From assembly GCF_000774145.1 (NCBI RefSeq), contig NZ_KN322987.1, positions 312,756 through 376,755 on the forward strand: a stretch of 64,000 nt of DNA, in the 5' to 3' direction. The translations under genes and the position numbers were made by a program. Source of the stretch: Pseudomonas mediterranea CFBP 5447. GTDB lineage: Bacteria; Pseudomonadota; Gammaproteobacteria; Pseudomonadales; Pseudomonadaceae. The notes under the pieces were generated by a model. That model did not search any database. It saw only the letters and a program-made list of their open reading frames with translations, and was not told the origin of the DNA. Positions 25,689 through 34,110 of the stretch are shown piece after piece; position 1 is the first letter of the stretch; every line of letters starts with the position of its first letter.

Positions 25689-27143
25689 TCAGGCAGGCAG
25701 CAGTACGGTGATGACCTTCTCCTCGGTGTAGGCCAGTGCGCCGCTGAATCCTCCTTCACGGCCAATACCGCTGTCCTTGACGCCGCCCCAGGGCAGGTTG
25801 GCATCCAGCGGGCTCCAGCAGTTCACGCCCACGGCGCCGGCCTTCACTGCCGCGGCGACGCGATGGGCTCGCACCAGGTTGCTCGTCCACACCGTGGCCG
25901 CGAGGCCGTAGCTGGAATCGTTGGCCAATGCGACAGCTTCTTCCTCGGTATCGAAGGCAATCACCGTGCCGACCGGGCCGAAAATCTCGTCCCGGGCAAT
26001 AGACATGTCATTGCGGGCATTGGCGAAGATCGTCGGCCGTACGAACCAACCCTGTTCAGGGTGCGATACGCCGCCGGCCAGCAGCGTAGCGCCTTGATCG
26101 ATGCCCAGTTGGATGTAACGGTTGACCCGATCGAACTGCGCTTTCTTGGCCACCGGCCCCATCTGCACATCGGGCTGCCGGGGATCACCCACCTTGACGG
26201 CACACGCAGCGTTGGCAAGCGCCGCGGCGAAGCGCTCTGCGAGGCTGCGCTGGACCAGGATGCGCGAACCGGCGGCGCAGACCTGGCCCTGGTTGGCGAA
26301 CAGGCCGAGGGTGCAACCAAACAGCGCATCGTCGAACGGCGCGTCGTCGAAGACAATCTGCGGGCTCTTGCCGCCCAGCTCCAAGGCCACGCGCTTGAAC
26401 AGCACACCGGCGGTGCGCTGGATCTCGCGTCCGGCCTCGGGGCTGCCGGTGAAACTGATCTTGGCGACATCCGGGTGTTCGCACAAAGCGCGGCCGACTT
26501 CCTCACCGTAACCGGTGACCACGTTGATCACACCGTCAGGGAAGCCCGCTTCCTGGGCCAGGGCCGCCAGATGCAGGGCGGATTGCGGCGTTTCTTCCGA
26601 CGGCTTGACCACCACGGTGCAACCTGCCGCCAGCAACGCGGCGAGTTTCCACACGGTGATCATCAGCGGCGAATTCCAAGGCACGATGGCCCCGACCACG
26701 CCCACCGGTTCGCGTACGGTGTAGGAAAGGGTCTTGGTGCCGAAGTAGCCGCCGGAAGGGATGGTGCGACCTTCGAGCTGATTGGCCCAGCCGGCGGCGG
26801 CGCGCAGGTTGGCGAGGACGTTGGGAATGTCCAGGCGACGCGGCTCCATTGGCGAGCGCCCGATGGCGTCGGCGTCCATGTCGGCGAGCAGGTCGGTGTC
26901 GCGCTCCACCAGGTCCGCCAGTTTCAGCAGCAGCCGGCCGCGCTGGGCGCCGTCGAGCTGGCTCCAGGCACCCCCTTCAAGCTGCTTGCGGGCGGCCGCC
27001 ACGGCGCGGTTCACGTCCTCGGCCGTACCGCGCGCGGCGCTGCCGTAGACCTGTTCCGTCACGGGGTTGATGAGGTTCGTTCGACGGCCGTCGGAGGCCT
27101 CGAAGGCGCCGCCTTCGATGAAGTGATTCAGATGCTGTGTCAT
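25689..27143 (-). CDS. NAD(P)-dependent aldehyde dehydrogenase
   Basis: This is a complete 484-residue ALDH with FTGSPEAG for cofactor binding, LELGGKSPQIV (Glu255) and GQVCAAGSR (Cys289), 34 residues apart as expected. The C-terminal PWGGVKDSGIGREGG is typical of betaine/aminobutyraldehyde-like ALDHs, but the substrate is not fixed. The start at 27143 (MTQHLN) is preferred; an ATG at 27155 would add four residues without a better ribosome site. It lies 43 bases downstream of a class III aminotransferase, so the pair probably removes an amino group and then oxidises the aldehyde. Confidence 0.92.
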   Translation of the reverse strand: MTQHLNHFIEGGAFEASDGRRTNLINPVTEQVYGSAARGTAEDVNRAVAAARKQLEGGAWSQLDGAQRGRLLLKLADLVERDTDLLADMDADAIGRSPMEPRRLDIPNVLANLRAAAGWANQLEGRTIPSGGYFGTKTLSYTVREPVGVVGAIVPWNSPLMITVWKLAALLAAGCTVVVKPSEETPQSALHLAALAQEAGFPDGVINVVTGYGEEVGRALCEHPDVAKISFTGSPEAGREIQRTAGVLFKRVALELGGKSPQIVFDDAPFDDALFGCTLGLFANQGQVCAAGSRILVQRSLAERFAAALANAACAVKVGDPRQPDVQMGPVAKKAQFDRVNRYIQLGIDQGATLLAGGVSHPEQGWFVRPTIFANARNDMSIARDEIFGPVGTVIAFDTEEEAVALANDSSYGLAATVWTSNLVRAHRVAAAVKAGAVGVNCWSPLDANLPWGGVKDSGIGREGGFSGALAYTEEKVITVLLPA

Positions 27144-27186
27144 GTTTGGATCCATGAATGTTGTGCAGTGGTCAGGTAGACCCGTT

Positions 27187-28563
27187 TCATGCCTTGAGGG
27201 AGGCCAGGGCGTCGCCGAAGATGTCCAGCGCCTTGAAGAACAGCGCGCGCGAGATCGTCAGCGAGGGCATGACACGCATCACGTTGCTGTAGCGACCGCA
27301 GGGGATCATCAGCACGCCGTGGTTCAACAGGTAGCCCATGAGTTGGCCGATCCTGGCGCCTTCCAGCGGTGCCTTGGTGGCCGGGTCCTCGACCAGTTCG
27401 ATGCCGATCATCAGGCCGCGACCGCGCACTTCACCCACGAACGGGCTCTTGAAGCCGCGGATACGCTCCTGTGCTTCCAGTCCCAGGGTGTGGGCGCGGT
27501 TGAGCAGATCGAGTTCCGGATCCTGCAGGATGCTGATGTTGGTCAGCGCCACGGCAGCGGACAACGAGTTGGCGGCGAAGGTATTGGGCACCGAGCCGTC
27601 GGGAATCGCGGCAGCCAGGTCCGAGCGCATGATCAGGCCCGCCATGGGCAGGTCGCTGCCGATGCCCTTGCCGAAGGTGAGCATGTCCGGCTTGACGCCC
27701 GAGTGCTCGACCGCCCACATCTTGCCGGTCCGTCCGGCGCCGGACTGCACTTCATCGACGATCAACAGCGCGCCGCTGCGGTCGCAGGCCTTGCGCAGGC
27801 GTTGCAGGAACTCAGGCGAGGGCGGCACGTAACCGCCTTCACCCTGCACCGGTTCGACAATCACGGCGGCCACGTCATCGGCGGCGGTGTAGGGGGTGTT
27901 CAGCAAATAGTCCACGTAATCGCCGGCAATCTGCTCGGCGCTTTTGTGGGTGGTATCGAACGGGAAGCGGTAGGCGTAAGGGTAGGGCGCGTGAATGACA
28001 CCGCCCATCATGGCGCCGTAGCCCTTGCGGTAGGCCGTACCTGTCGTCAGCGCGCCCGATGCGTTCCACACGCCGTGGTAGCCTCCGTGAAAGGCGATGA
28101 TCTGGTGTCGCCCGGTGATGCGCTTGGCGAACTTGACCGCGGCCTCCAACGCATCGCTGCCGCTTTGGGTAAAGAACGTGGTGCAATCGCCGCGCAAGCC
28201 ATCGGGCGCGATCTCGGATATCTTGGCTGCAAGCTCGGTGCGTCGGGTGCTGTTGACTTCCAGGGCGTGCATCAACACTTCGGACTGTTCACGGATGGCC
28301 TGCACCACTTTCGGGTGGCAGCGGCCTACGCTGCTGACGCCCACGCCGGCGGACAGGTCGATGTAGGTGTTGCCGTCCGGGTCCTTGAAGGTCGCGCCGA
28401 ACGCCCGGTCCATGGCCACCGGCATGCGTCCGCCGCCGCGAGCCATGGACTCGGTACGCGCCGACAACGCCAGGGCCTCGCGGGTCATGGGGCCGGGCAG
28501 GGTGCTGGAAATAATCCGCGGGGCATCCGCGAAGTGGAGGGATTCAAGTTTGGCTTCACTCAT
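27187..28563 (-). CDS. Class III PLP-dependent aminotransferase
   Basis: The 458-residue protein belongs to the omega-amino acid/GABA/acetylornithine aminotransferase class. It shows FTQSGSDALEAAVKFAKR, the PLP-stacking FHGGYHG, and VDEVQSGAGRTG with the PLP-binding Asp. The Schiff-base lysine lies in LTFGKGIGSDLP. It transfers a terminal amino group from an omega-amine to a keto acid, giving an aldehyde for the adjacent ALDH. The ATG at 28563 starts the aligned region; the longer frame upstream is not homologous. It diverges from an AraC-type gene. Confidence 0.9.
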   Translation of the reverse strand: MSEAKLESLHFADAPRIISSTLPGPMTREALALSARTESMARGGGRMPVAMDRAFGATFKDPDGNTYIDLSAGVGVSSVGRCHPKVVQAIREQSEVLMHALEVNSTRRTELAAKISEIAPDGLRGDCTTFFTQSGSDALEAAVKFAKRITGRHQIIAFHGGYHGVWNASGALTTGTAYRKGYGAMMGGVIHAPYPYAYRFPFDTTHKSAEQIAGDYVDYLLNTPYTAADDVAAVIVEPVQGEGGYVPPSPEFLQRLRKACDRSGALLIVDEVQSGAGRTGKMWAVEHSGVKPDMLTFGKGIGSDLPMAGLIMRSDLAAAIPDGSVPNTFAANSLSAAVALTNISILQDPELDLLNRAHTLGLEAQERIRGFKSPFVGEVRGRGLMIGIELVEDPATKAPLEGARIGQLMGYLLNHGVLMIPCGRYSNVMRVMPSLTISRALFFKALDIFGDALASLKA

Positions 28564-28681
28564 GACGGTCTCTCTGGGTCTCGGTTGTAATGGGCCGATC
28601 ATCTCCAGCGAGAGCGGCCAGCCGGTAGCCCGAATCGGCACATGGATGAATTGCGCTGAAGGAGGCGGGTGATATTCCGTT

Positions 28682-28703
28682 AAGGAATTTTGCGCAATTC
28701 CTT
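28682..28703. promoter_or_regulatory. Perfect dyad in the aminotransferase/AraC divergent region
   Basis: AAGGAATT-TTGCGC-AATTCCTT has perfect eight-base arms and lies between the divergent start codons at 28563 and 28770. It is a good candidate operator for control of either gene. AraC-type regulators usually bind direct repeats, so another regulator is also possible. Confidence 0.45.
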
Positions 28704-28769
28704 TATTGTGCGAATATCGGTATGGAAGGCAGGATAAGAACAATAATATTGTAGAGGCTTTCGCATATT

Positions 28770-29732
28770 ATGAGAAATATCCACATAAACCACTTTCGCG
28801 ACGTCCACCTCCACGCCGCTACCGTCCAGGAGTGGAGCCAGGACTACAGCCAACTGACCGCCGGTTCGGCCGAAAGTACGCTCATGCAACTGACCACCGC
28901 GCATTGCCACATCTTTCGCGAGCAGATCAACCAGCGTGTCGTGCAGCACGGCGTGGCCCCGCGGGGCAAGATGTGCTTCGCGGTGCCGATCAACGTCCCG
29001 GGCGCGATTCGGATGCAAGGGCGCGAGGTGGATGACAGCAGCCTGTTCTTTCTTCACGGTGGCGAAGAGTTCATGTTCCATATGCCGATGGGCATGGAAC
29101 TGCTGTCCATCACCTTCGAACGGGAATTGTTCGAGCAGGCGCTGGCACAAACGGCTTCGGCAAAGGAAATCAGTCAGCTGCTGCGTCAACCGGTGATCAG
29201 GGTTTCCACCCCGCACTTCGCCCAGGCGCGTCGTCGTTTGCTGGCGATATTCTCCCAGGCCCTGGCGAACGAAGAGCTCGACAACGTGTGGGAGCAGGAA
29301 TTGGAACAGGCCATGCTCGGCGAAATGCTGCAGCTCATGACCGATCCGGCCTGCGACAAGTACCAACGCACCACAAGCTCCACCCGCAGCTTCATCGTCG
29401 AGAAATGCCACCGCCTGACCACTGCCGAAATGAACAACGTGCCCAGCGTGGACGAGTTGTGCCAGCGCCTCCAGGTGAGTCGGCGTACCGTGCAGAACAG
29501 CTTCCGTGCGGTGGCCGAGACGACGCCGCTGAACTACCTGCGTTCCGTCAGGCTCAATGGCGTGCGCCGCACCTTGATGTCCACCCAGGCGTCACATCTC
29601 TCGATCGGCGACGCCGCGGCCCAATGGGGCTTCTATCACCTCAGCCACTTCGCGGCGGAGTACCAGGAGCTGTTCGCGGAGCTGCCGTCCCATACCCAGC
29701 GCGCAGCCATTCCCGAGTGCGCCCTGGCCTGA
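28770..29732 (+). CDS. AraC-family transcriptional regulator
   Basis: The 320-residue protein has a variable N-terminal sensing domain and a C-terminal AraC DNA-binding region (about residues 215-315). In it are seen SVDELCQRLQVSRRTVQNSF for the first helix-turn-helix and SIGDAAAQWGFYHLSHFAAEY for the second, including the conserved G-F-x-H-x-S-H-F. The overall pattern resembles EutR-like regulators of amine use. It is transcribed away from the aminotransferase-ALDH pair and probably controls it. Confidence 0.9.
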   Translation: MRNIHINHFRDVHLHAATVQEWSQDYSQLTAGSAESTLMQLTTAHCHIFREQINQRVVQHGVAPRGKMCFAVPINVPGAIRMQGREVDDSSLFFLHGGEEFMFHMPMGMELLSITFERELFEQALAQTASAKEISQLLRQPVIRVSTPHFAQARRRLLAIFSQALANEELDNVWEQELEQAMLGEMLQLMTDPACDKYQRTTSSTRSFIVEKCHRLTTAEMNNVPSVDELCQRLQVSRRTVQNSFRAVAETTPLNYLRSVRLNGVRRTLMSTQASHLSIGDAAAQWGFYHLSHFAAEYQELFAELPSHTQRAAIPECALA

Positions 29733-29761
29733 GTGCGCACCCAAGTCGCGAAGCAACCCCT

Positions 29762-29864
29762 GTGGCGAGGGGATTTCAAAACCTGCTTTGTGGAGCATCA
29801 GCCAACTATAACCAGCCTTAAGGGGGCTGCTACGCAGCCCAGCGGGGATAAATCCCCTCGCCAC
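29762..29864. repeat. REP-type inverted repeat in the 300-bp gap
   Basis: The gap 29733-30033 holds a degenerate copy GTGGCGAGGGGATTTC at 29762 and a complete facing copy ending AGCGGGGATAAATCCCCTCGCCAC at 29864, preceded by the hairpin GGGCTGCTACGCAGCCC (29824-29840). It is a different sub-family from the REPIN at 23.34 kb. No gene is visible in the gap. Confidence 0.85.
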
Positions 29865-30033
29865 GGTTTTTGTGGGAAGGGCTGTCTGATGACCGATTTG
29901 GGTTAGTGCGACGTTGATGGGCAGGCATAGGATCGAACCTGGCGTGCAACAAGAACAATAAGCCATTCGGTGCCGGTGAACGGATGACTGCATCGATCCC
30001 ACAGCGACTGCCTCATACAATAAGGTCAAGCAC

Positions 30034-31482
30034 ATGAGTGTATCTCTCCCGGTCAACAGCTCCACGGAGCTCAAGCGTGGTGCCCTGGGTGTCGGCTTCA
30101 TCATCTTCTTCGTGGTGTCGGCGGCGAGCCCGTTGAGTGTCATCGCCGGTGGCTTTCCCATCGGCATCATGCTGGGCAACGGTGCCGGTACACCGGCGTT
30201 GCTGATCCTGGCGTTGCTGGTGTTGCTGATGTTCTCGGTGGGCTACACCACCATGTCCCGGCACGTCACCAATGCCGGTGGCTTCTATGCCTTTACGTCC
30301 CGTGGGCTGGGTGGCCTGGCGGGTGGCGCGGCAGGGGTGTTGGCGATGTTTGCCTACAACATCCTCCAGGTGGGGCTGTACGGCATGTTCGGCGGTGTGG
30401 TCAGCGGCACCATGGCCAGCGTGTTTGGCCTGGAGCTGCCCTGGTGGGCTTATTCGCTGATGGCAATGGCCAGCGTCGCGATCCTGGGATATCGCAAGAT
30501 CGATCTCTCGGCCCGGGTGTTGTCGGTCATTGTGATCGCCGAGTACCTGGCGATCCTGACCCTGGATTTCGCCATCCTCAGCACGGGCGGCGACAGTGGC
30601 GTCAATCTCGACGCATTCGATCGCAGCCACGTGTTCAGTGGCACGCCGTCAATCGGCTTGCTGTTCTGCTTCGCCGCGTTCATCGGCTTCGAGGCCACGA
30701 CCATCTACGGCGAAGAGGCCAGGAATCCGCAACGGACCATCCCGATTGCCACCTACTGCTCGGTCTTGCTGATCGGCGGGTTCTACGCGCTGTCGGTCTG
30801 GTCGATGGTGGTGGGGGTGGGCGCGGACAAGATCGTGCCGATGCTGCAGGCGTTGCAGGACCCTACGACCTTCATCTACGGCATGTCCGATCACTTTGTC
30901 GGTCCGCACCTGACCCAGATCATCCGGGTGCTGTTCATGGTCAGTATCTATGCCGGGTTGCTGGCCTTTCATAACGCCGCCGCCCGTTACTTCTACGCCA
31001 TCGGACGCGACGGCCTGTTGCCGCGCCAATTGGGAACCACTCATCGCGTCCACCAGAGTCCCCACATGGGCTCTGTCTTGCAGAGCTTGATTTCTGCGGT
31101 GGTGGTGCTGATTTTCGCCGCCATGGACGCCGATCCGATCCTGCAACTGTTCGCCTGGCTGTCCAACCTCGCCACGTTGTGCGTGATCCTGTTGATGGCG
31201 CTCACGTCCGCCGCGGTATTTGCCTTTTCCCGCCGCCACCCCGAGCTGAAGCTGGGATTCTGGCGTGGCGGGATCTTTCCTGCTTTATCCTGCCTGGTCC
31301 TGTTGGCGGTCCTGATCATCGCGGTGTTGCATTTCGATGTGCTGACGGGCGCCAGCCAGGCCTTGTCCTATGGCCTCTGCGCGATCATTCCCGCGGCGTT
31401 GCTGGCGGGTGTGTTGCTGGCGGCTCGGCTGCGCAAGGGGGCGCCGGAGCGTTATCTGATGCTGGGGAGCCACAAGCTCTAG
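30034..31482 (+). CDS. APC-superfamily amino acid permease
   Basis: The 482-residue protein has about 12 membrane segments. The start region GVGFIIFFVVSAASPLSVIAGG and the block IGFEATTIYGEEARNPQRTIP match the APC family, with the conserved glutamate-rich loop after TM6. It would import an amino acid or amine. It converges with a LysR gene, the two stops being four bases apart, and follows an AraC-type regulator and a REP element. Confidence 0.9.
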   Translation: MSVSLPVNSSTELKRGALGVGFIIFFVVSAASPLSVIAGGFPIGIMLGNGAGTPALLILALLVLLMFSVGYTTMSRHVTNAGGFYAFTSRGLGGLAGGAAGVLAMFAYNILQVGLYGMFGGVVSGTMASVFGLELPWWAYSLMAMASVAILGYRKIDLSARVLSVIVIAEYLAILTLDFAILSTGGDSGVNLDAFDRSHVFSGTPSIGLLFCFAAFIGFEATTIYGEEARNPQRTIPIATYCSVLLIGGFYALSVWSMVVGVGADKIVPMLQALQDPTTFIYGMSDHFVGPHLTQIIRVLFMVSIYAGLLAFHNAAARYFYAIGRDGLLPRQLGTTHRVHQSPHMGSVLQSLISAVVVLIFAAMDADPILQLFAWLSNLATLCVILLMALTSAAVFAFSRRHPELKLGFWRGGIFPALSCLVLLAVLIIAVLHFDVLTGASQALSYGLCAIIPAALLAGVLLAARLRKGAPERYLMLGSHKL

Positions 31483-31486
31483 GACG

Positions 31487-32356
31487 TCACAGGTGTTGCT
31501 TGAGGAAGCGTATAAATTCAAGGGCCAGTTGCGAGGGTTCTTCCTGGGTGGGCAGCAGCAAGGCAATCTCGTATCTGATGGCGGGCTTGAAGGATCTCAG
31601 GGCCAGGTCGCGGACGAAGGGACGGCTGACCACCGGATCGACCATCCCGACGCCCATCCCGGAGCGGACCAGTTCGCAGGCCGACGCAAAGAACTCTGTC
31701 TCGGCCACCACGTTCCAGGATGACCCGTACGCCGAAAACGCCATTGCCAGTTGCTGGTAGAGGGGGTCGCCCTTGAACAGCGACACGAACGGCACGCCAT
31801 CCAGGTCCGCCGGGGTGATCACGTCCAACGCTGCCAATGGGTGATCGACAGGCATCATGCACTGGCATTCATAGGCAATCACCTCCATGCGGGACGTCGG
31901 GTAATCGAGGGGCAGCTCGGCGATGGCCAGGTCGAATTGCTGCGTCGTGATCAACTCGCGAACGGACTGGGAATTGCGAGTGATGATCTTCAATTCCAGG
32001 CCCGGGCGCTCCCTGGCGAATTCGGCCATCAGGCGTGGCAGCAGACTGATCGAGATGCTGGCATAGGCAGCGATTGCCAGGTGGCCGCGTTTACCGGTGC
32101 GGATTTCCTTGGCGATGCGCTGGGTCTTCTCCACGGCCTCCAGCGCACGCTCCGCCTCGATGAAGAACAACCGCGCCTCGGGAGTGGGTTGCAGGCGGCC
32201 GCCCTTGCGCACGAACAGCTTGAGGCCGGTTTCATGCTCCAGGTTGGCAATGGTGCTGCTGATCGCCGGCTGGGAAATATTCAGCAGTTCCGCAGCGCGG
32301 GTCATCGTGCCGTGAATCATCAAGGTTCTGAAGCACTCGAGCTGGCGGATTCGCAT
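31487..32356 (-). CDS. LysR-family transcriptional regulator
   Basis: The 289-residue protein has the LysR N-terminal winged helix (RQLECFRTLMIHGTMTRAAEL, then LNISQPAISSTIANLEHETG at residues 25-44) and a two-lobed effector domain starting about residue 90. It diverges from the DUF1989 gene at 32469 and is probably its regulator; the APC permease that converges with it may be a further target. The TATAA-N7-TTATA dyad in the divergent gap is a candidate binding site. Confidence 0.92.
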   Translation of the reverse strand: MRIRQLECFRTLMIHGTMTRAAELLNISQPAISSTIANLEHETGLKLFVRKGGRLQPTPEARLFFIEAERALEAVEKTQRIAKEIRTGKRGHLAIAAYASISISLLPRLMAEFARERPGLELKIITRNSQSVRELITTQQFDLAIAELPLDYPTSRMEVIAYECQCMMPVDHPLAALDVITPADLDGVPFVSLFKGDPLYQQLAMAFSAYGSSWNVVAETEFFASACELVRSGMGVGMVDPVVSRPFVRDLALRSFKPAIRYEIALLLPTQEEPSQLALEFIRFLKQHL

Positions 32357-32365
32357 GGGTGTGCC

Positions 32366-32382
32366 TATAAATTCAACTTATA
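32366..32382. promoter_or_regulatory. Candidate LysR box (T-N11-A dyad)
   Basis: TATAA-ATTCAAC-TTATA lies just upstream of the LysR start and about 90 bases upstream of the DUF1989 gene. Its T-N11-A geometry suits a LysR dimer site for autoregulation and divergent activation. Confidence 0.4.
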
Positions 32383-32468
32383 CCGAGGCCACTTTATATT
32401 ATTGGTTTGCGGTTTTCTCCTGTGTTTTCCTTGATCGCAAGCCCATCAGCGCAGAGGAAAACCGCGAC

Positions 32469-33083
32469 ATGAACACGATGACTTCGATGACCCCCGGTGA
32501 GCGGGTTCTATTGCCGGCCCGGCACGGTGTAGCGCTCCGGTTGAACCAGGGGCAGACCCTCAAGGTGATCAACACCCATGGCAAACAGGTGGTGGACACC
32601 TGGGCCTTCAACCCGGACGAGCTGCGAGAAGCCATGTCGATGGAGCACAGCCGCCCGTTCTGGTTGAAACTCAACCCACGTGAAGGGGACAGCCTGCTGA
32701 CCAACAAGCGCCGCAGGATCCTGACGCTGATCGAGGACACGACGCCGGGCATCCACGACACCCTGGTGGCCGCCTGTGACCCGACCCGCTACGTTCAACT
32801 GGGCGTCGTCGGCCATCACGCCAGTTGCAACGAAAATCTCTTCCTGGCGCTGGAGGCCCTCGGCCTGGTGGCGCCTGACACGCCGAGCCCCTTGAACCTG
32901 TTCATGAACGTTCCGGTGCACGAGGATGGGCGCATCGAGTTTGCCGAGCCTGTCAGCGCACCAGGGCAATATGTCTGCCTCAAAGCGGAAATGGACGCTA
33001 TTGTGGTCCTGTCCGCCTGCCCCCAGGACGTTACCGCCGTAAACGGCATGCGGCCCCAGGACGTGCATTACTGCATCCTCTGA
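32469..33083 (+). CDS. DUF1989 family protein (urea carboxylase-associated type)
   Basis: The 204-residue protein matches DUF1989, the domain of the UcaA/UcaB proteins associated with urea carboxylase and of guanidine-related loci. Seen are NTHGKQVVDTWAFN, MSMEHSRPFW, LLTNKRRRILTLIEDTTPG, and HHASCNENLFLAL, with Cys/His residues that could bind metal. Recent work on relatives connects the family with carboxyguanidine hydrolysis, but here no urea carboxylase or allophanate hydrolase lies nearby. The start at 32469 follows an AGAGGA; the open frame before it overlaps the LysR promoter. Confidence 0.8.
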   Translation: MNTMTSMTPGERVLLPARHGVALRLNQGQTLKVINTHGKQVVDTWAFNPDELREAMSMEHSRPFWLKLNPREGDSLLTNKRRRILTLIEDTTPGIHDTLVAACDPTRYVQLGVVGHHASCNENLFLALEALGLVAPDTPSPLNLFMNVPVHEDGRIEFAEPVSAPGQYVCLKAEMDAIVVLSACPQDVTAVNGMRPQDVHYCIL

Positions 33084-33168
33084 CGCACCGCAGACCTGCC
33101 GGCAGCGGTTGCTGCCGGCAGGTCACCGAATACCTCGCAAGCACCCCGTCGGGTGCCCGGAGAAAACC

Positions 33169-34110
33169 ATGCGCAAGATACCCCCTCTGAATTCCGTGCG
33201 AGCGTTCGAGGCAGTCGCGCGGCACCAGAGTTTTTCCGCCGCGGCGAACGAGCTCTCGGTGACGGTCGCGGCGGTCAGCCATCAAGTGCGTCAGTTGGAG
33301 GAAGGCCTGGGGCAAAAGCTCCTGGAAAGAGGCCGAATGGTGACCCTCACGCCCGCCGGGAAGGCGATCTATCCATTGCTGCGCGAAGGCTTCGACCAGA
33401 TCGCCCAGGCGTTCACCTTGTTGGGCGGGGCAAAGGAGGGCGATGCCATCCACGTGTCCACCACACGGGCATTCGCCGAACGCTGGCTCATGCCGCGGTT
33501 GGCGAAATTCAATGAGATCTATCCGAACATCCTGGTGTCCATCCACGCCTCGGAAAAAGTCGTGGATCTGCGTGCTGAAACCGTCGACCTGGCGATTCGT
33601 TATGGGCCGGTCGATGCGGATGTGCGCGGGCCGGTGTTGTTCGAAGACCGCTTCATCGCGGTCGCGGACGAGCGCATCTGCCCGGTGGAGGGCAACGCAA
33701 CGATCAACGATTTTCCGAATCGACCGCTGCTGGCGTTCAAATGGAAGAACCAGGCCCTCGAAGCCCCCTCGTGGTCAGCCTGGCTCGCCGGGGTCAAGCG
33801 CGATGCCGCCGGGGATTTGCGCATTTCCTGGTACAGCGAGGAAACCCTGGCGTTGCATGCGCTGGAGCGGGGTCTGGGGCCCTTGTTGTGCAGCGATGTG
33901 CTGATTGACGATGAGCTGCGTTCCGGGCGGATCCGGCGGTTGGACGGTCCGGCCTTGGCGGGGTTTACCTATCATCTGGTCGAGAGCGGCCATGGCCACC
34001 CGCGGCGCAGCCTGGCGCTGTTCAGGGAATGGCTCCTGGACGAAGCCAGGTCATTCAGGGGCAATGCCCTCAATGACCTGCCAGGAGATCAACGTTTGCT
34101 CACGACCTGA
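33169..34110 (+). CDS. LysR-family regulator, GcvA-like
   Basis: The 313-residue protein starts PPLNSVRAFEAVARHQSFSA and continues through LSVTVAAVSHQVRQLEEGLG, the GcvA-type variant of the LysR helix-turn-helix. The effector lobe begins near residue 90 with IHVSTTRAFAERWLMPRL. The ATG at 33169 has GGAG seven bases upstream. It lies 85 bases after the DUF1989 gene and converges with the amidase, the ends overlapping by 11 bases. Its target is not evident. Confidence 0.9.
   Translation: MRKIPPLNSVRAFEAVARHQSFSAAANELSVTVAAVSHQVRQLEEGLGQKLLERGRMVTLTPAGKAIYPLLREGFDQIAQAFTLLGGAKEGDAIHVSTTRAFAERWLMPRLAKFNEIYPNILVSIHASEKVVDLRAETVDLAIRYGPVDADVRGPVLFEDRFIAVADERICPVEGNATINDFPNRPLLAFKWKNQALEAPSWSAWLAGVKRDAAGDLRISWYSEETLALHALERGLGPLLCSDVLIDDELRSGRIRRLDGPALAGFTYHLVESGHGHPRRSLALFREWLLDEARSFRGNALNDLPGDQRLLTT

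Noticed and set aside
25311..27179. 622-codon open frame on the + strand antisense to the ALDH gene
   Set aside because: It is the antisense shadow of a GC-rich gene with clear ALDH motifs; it has no domain pattern and no ribosome site. Similar shadows at 27142-28590 (+), 13558-14907 (+), 11225-12283 (-) and 3985-5256 (-) were rejected for the same reason.
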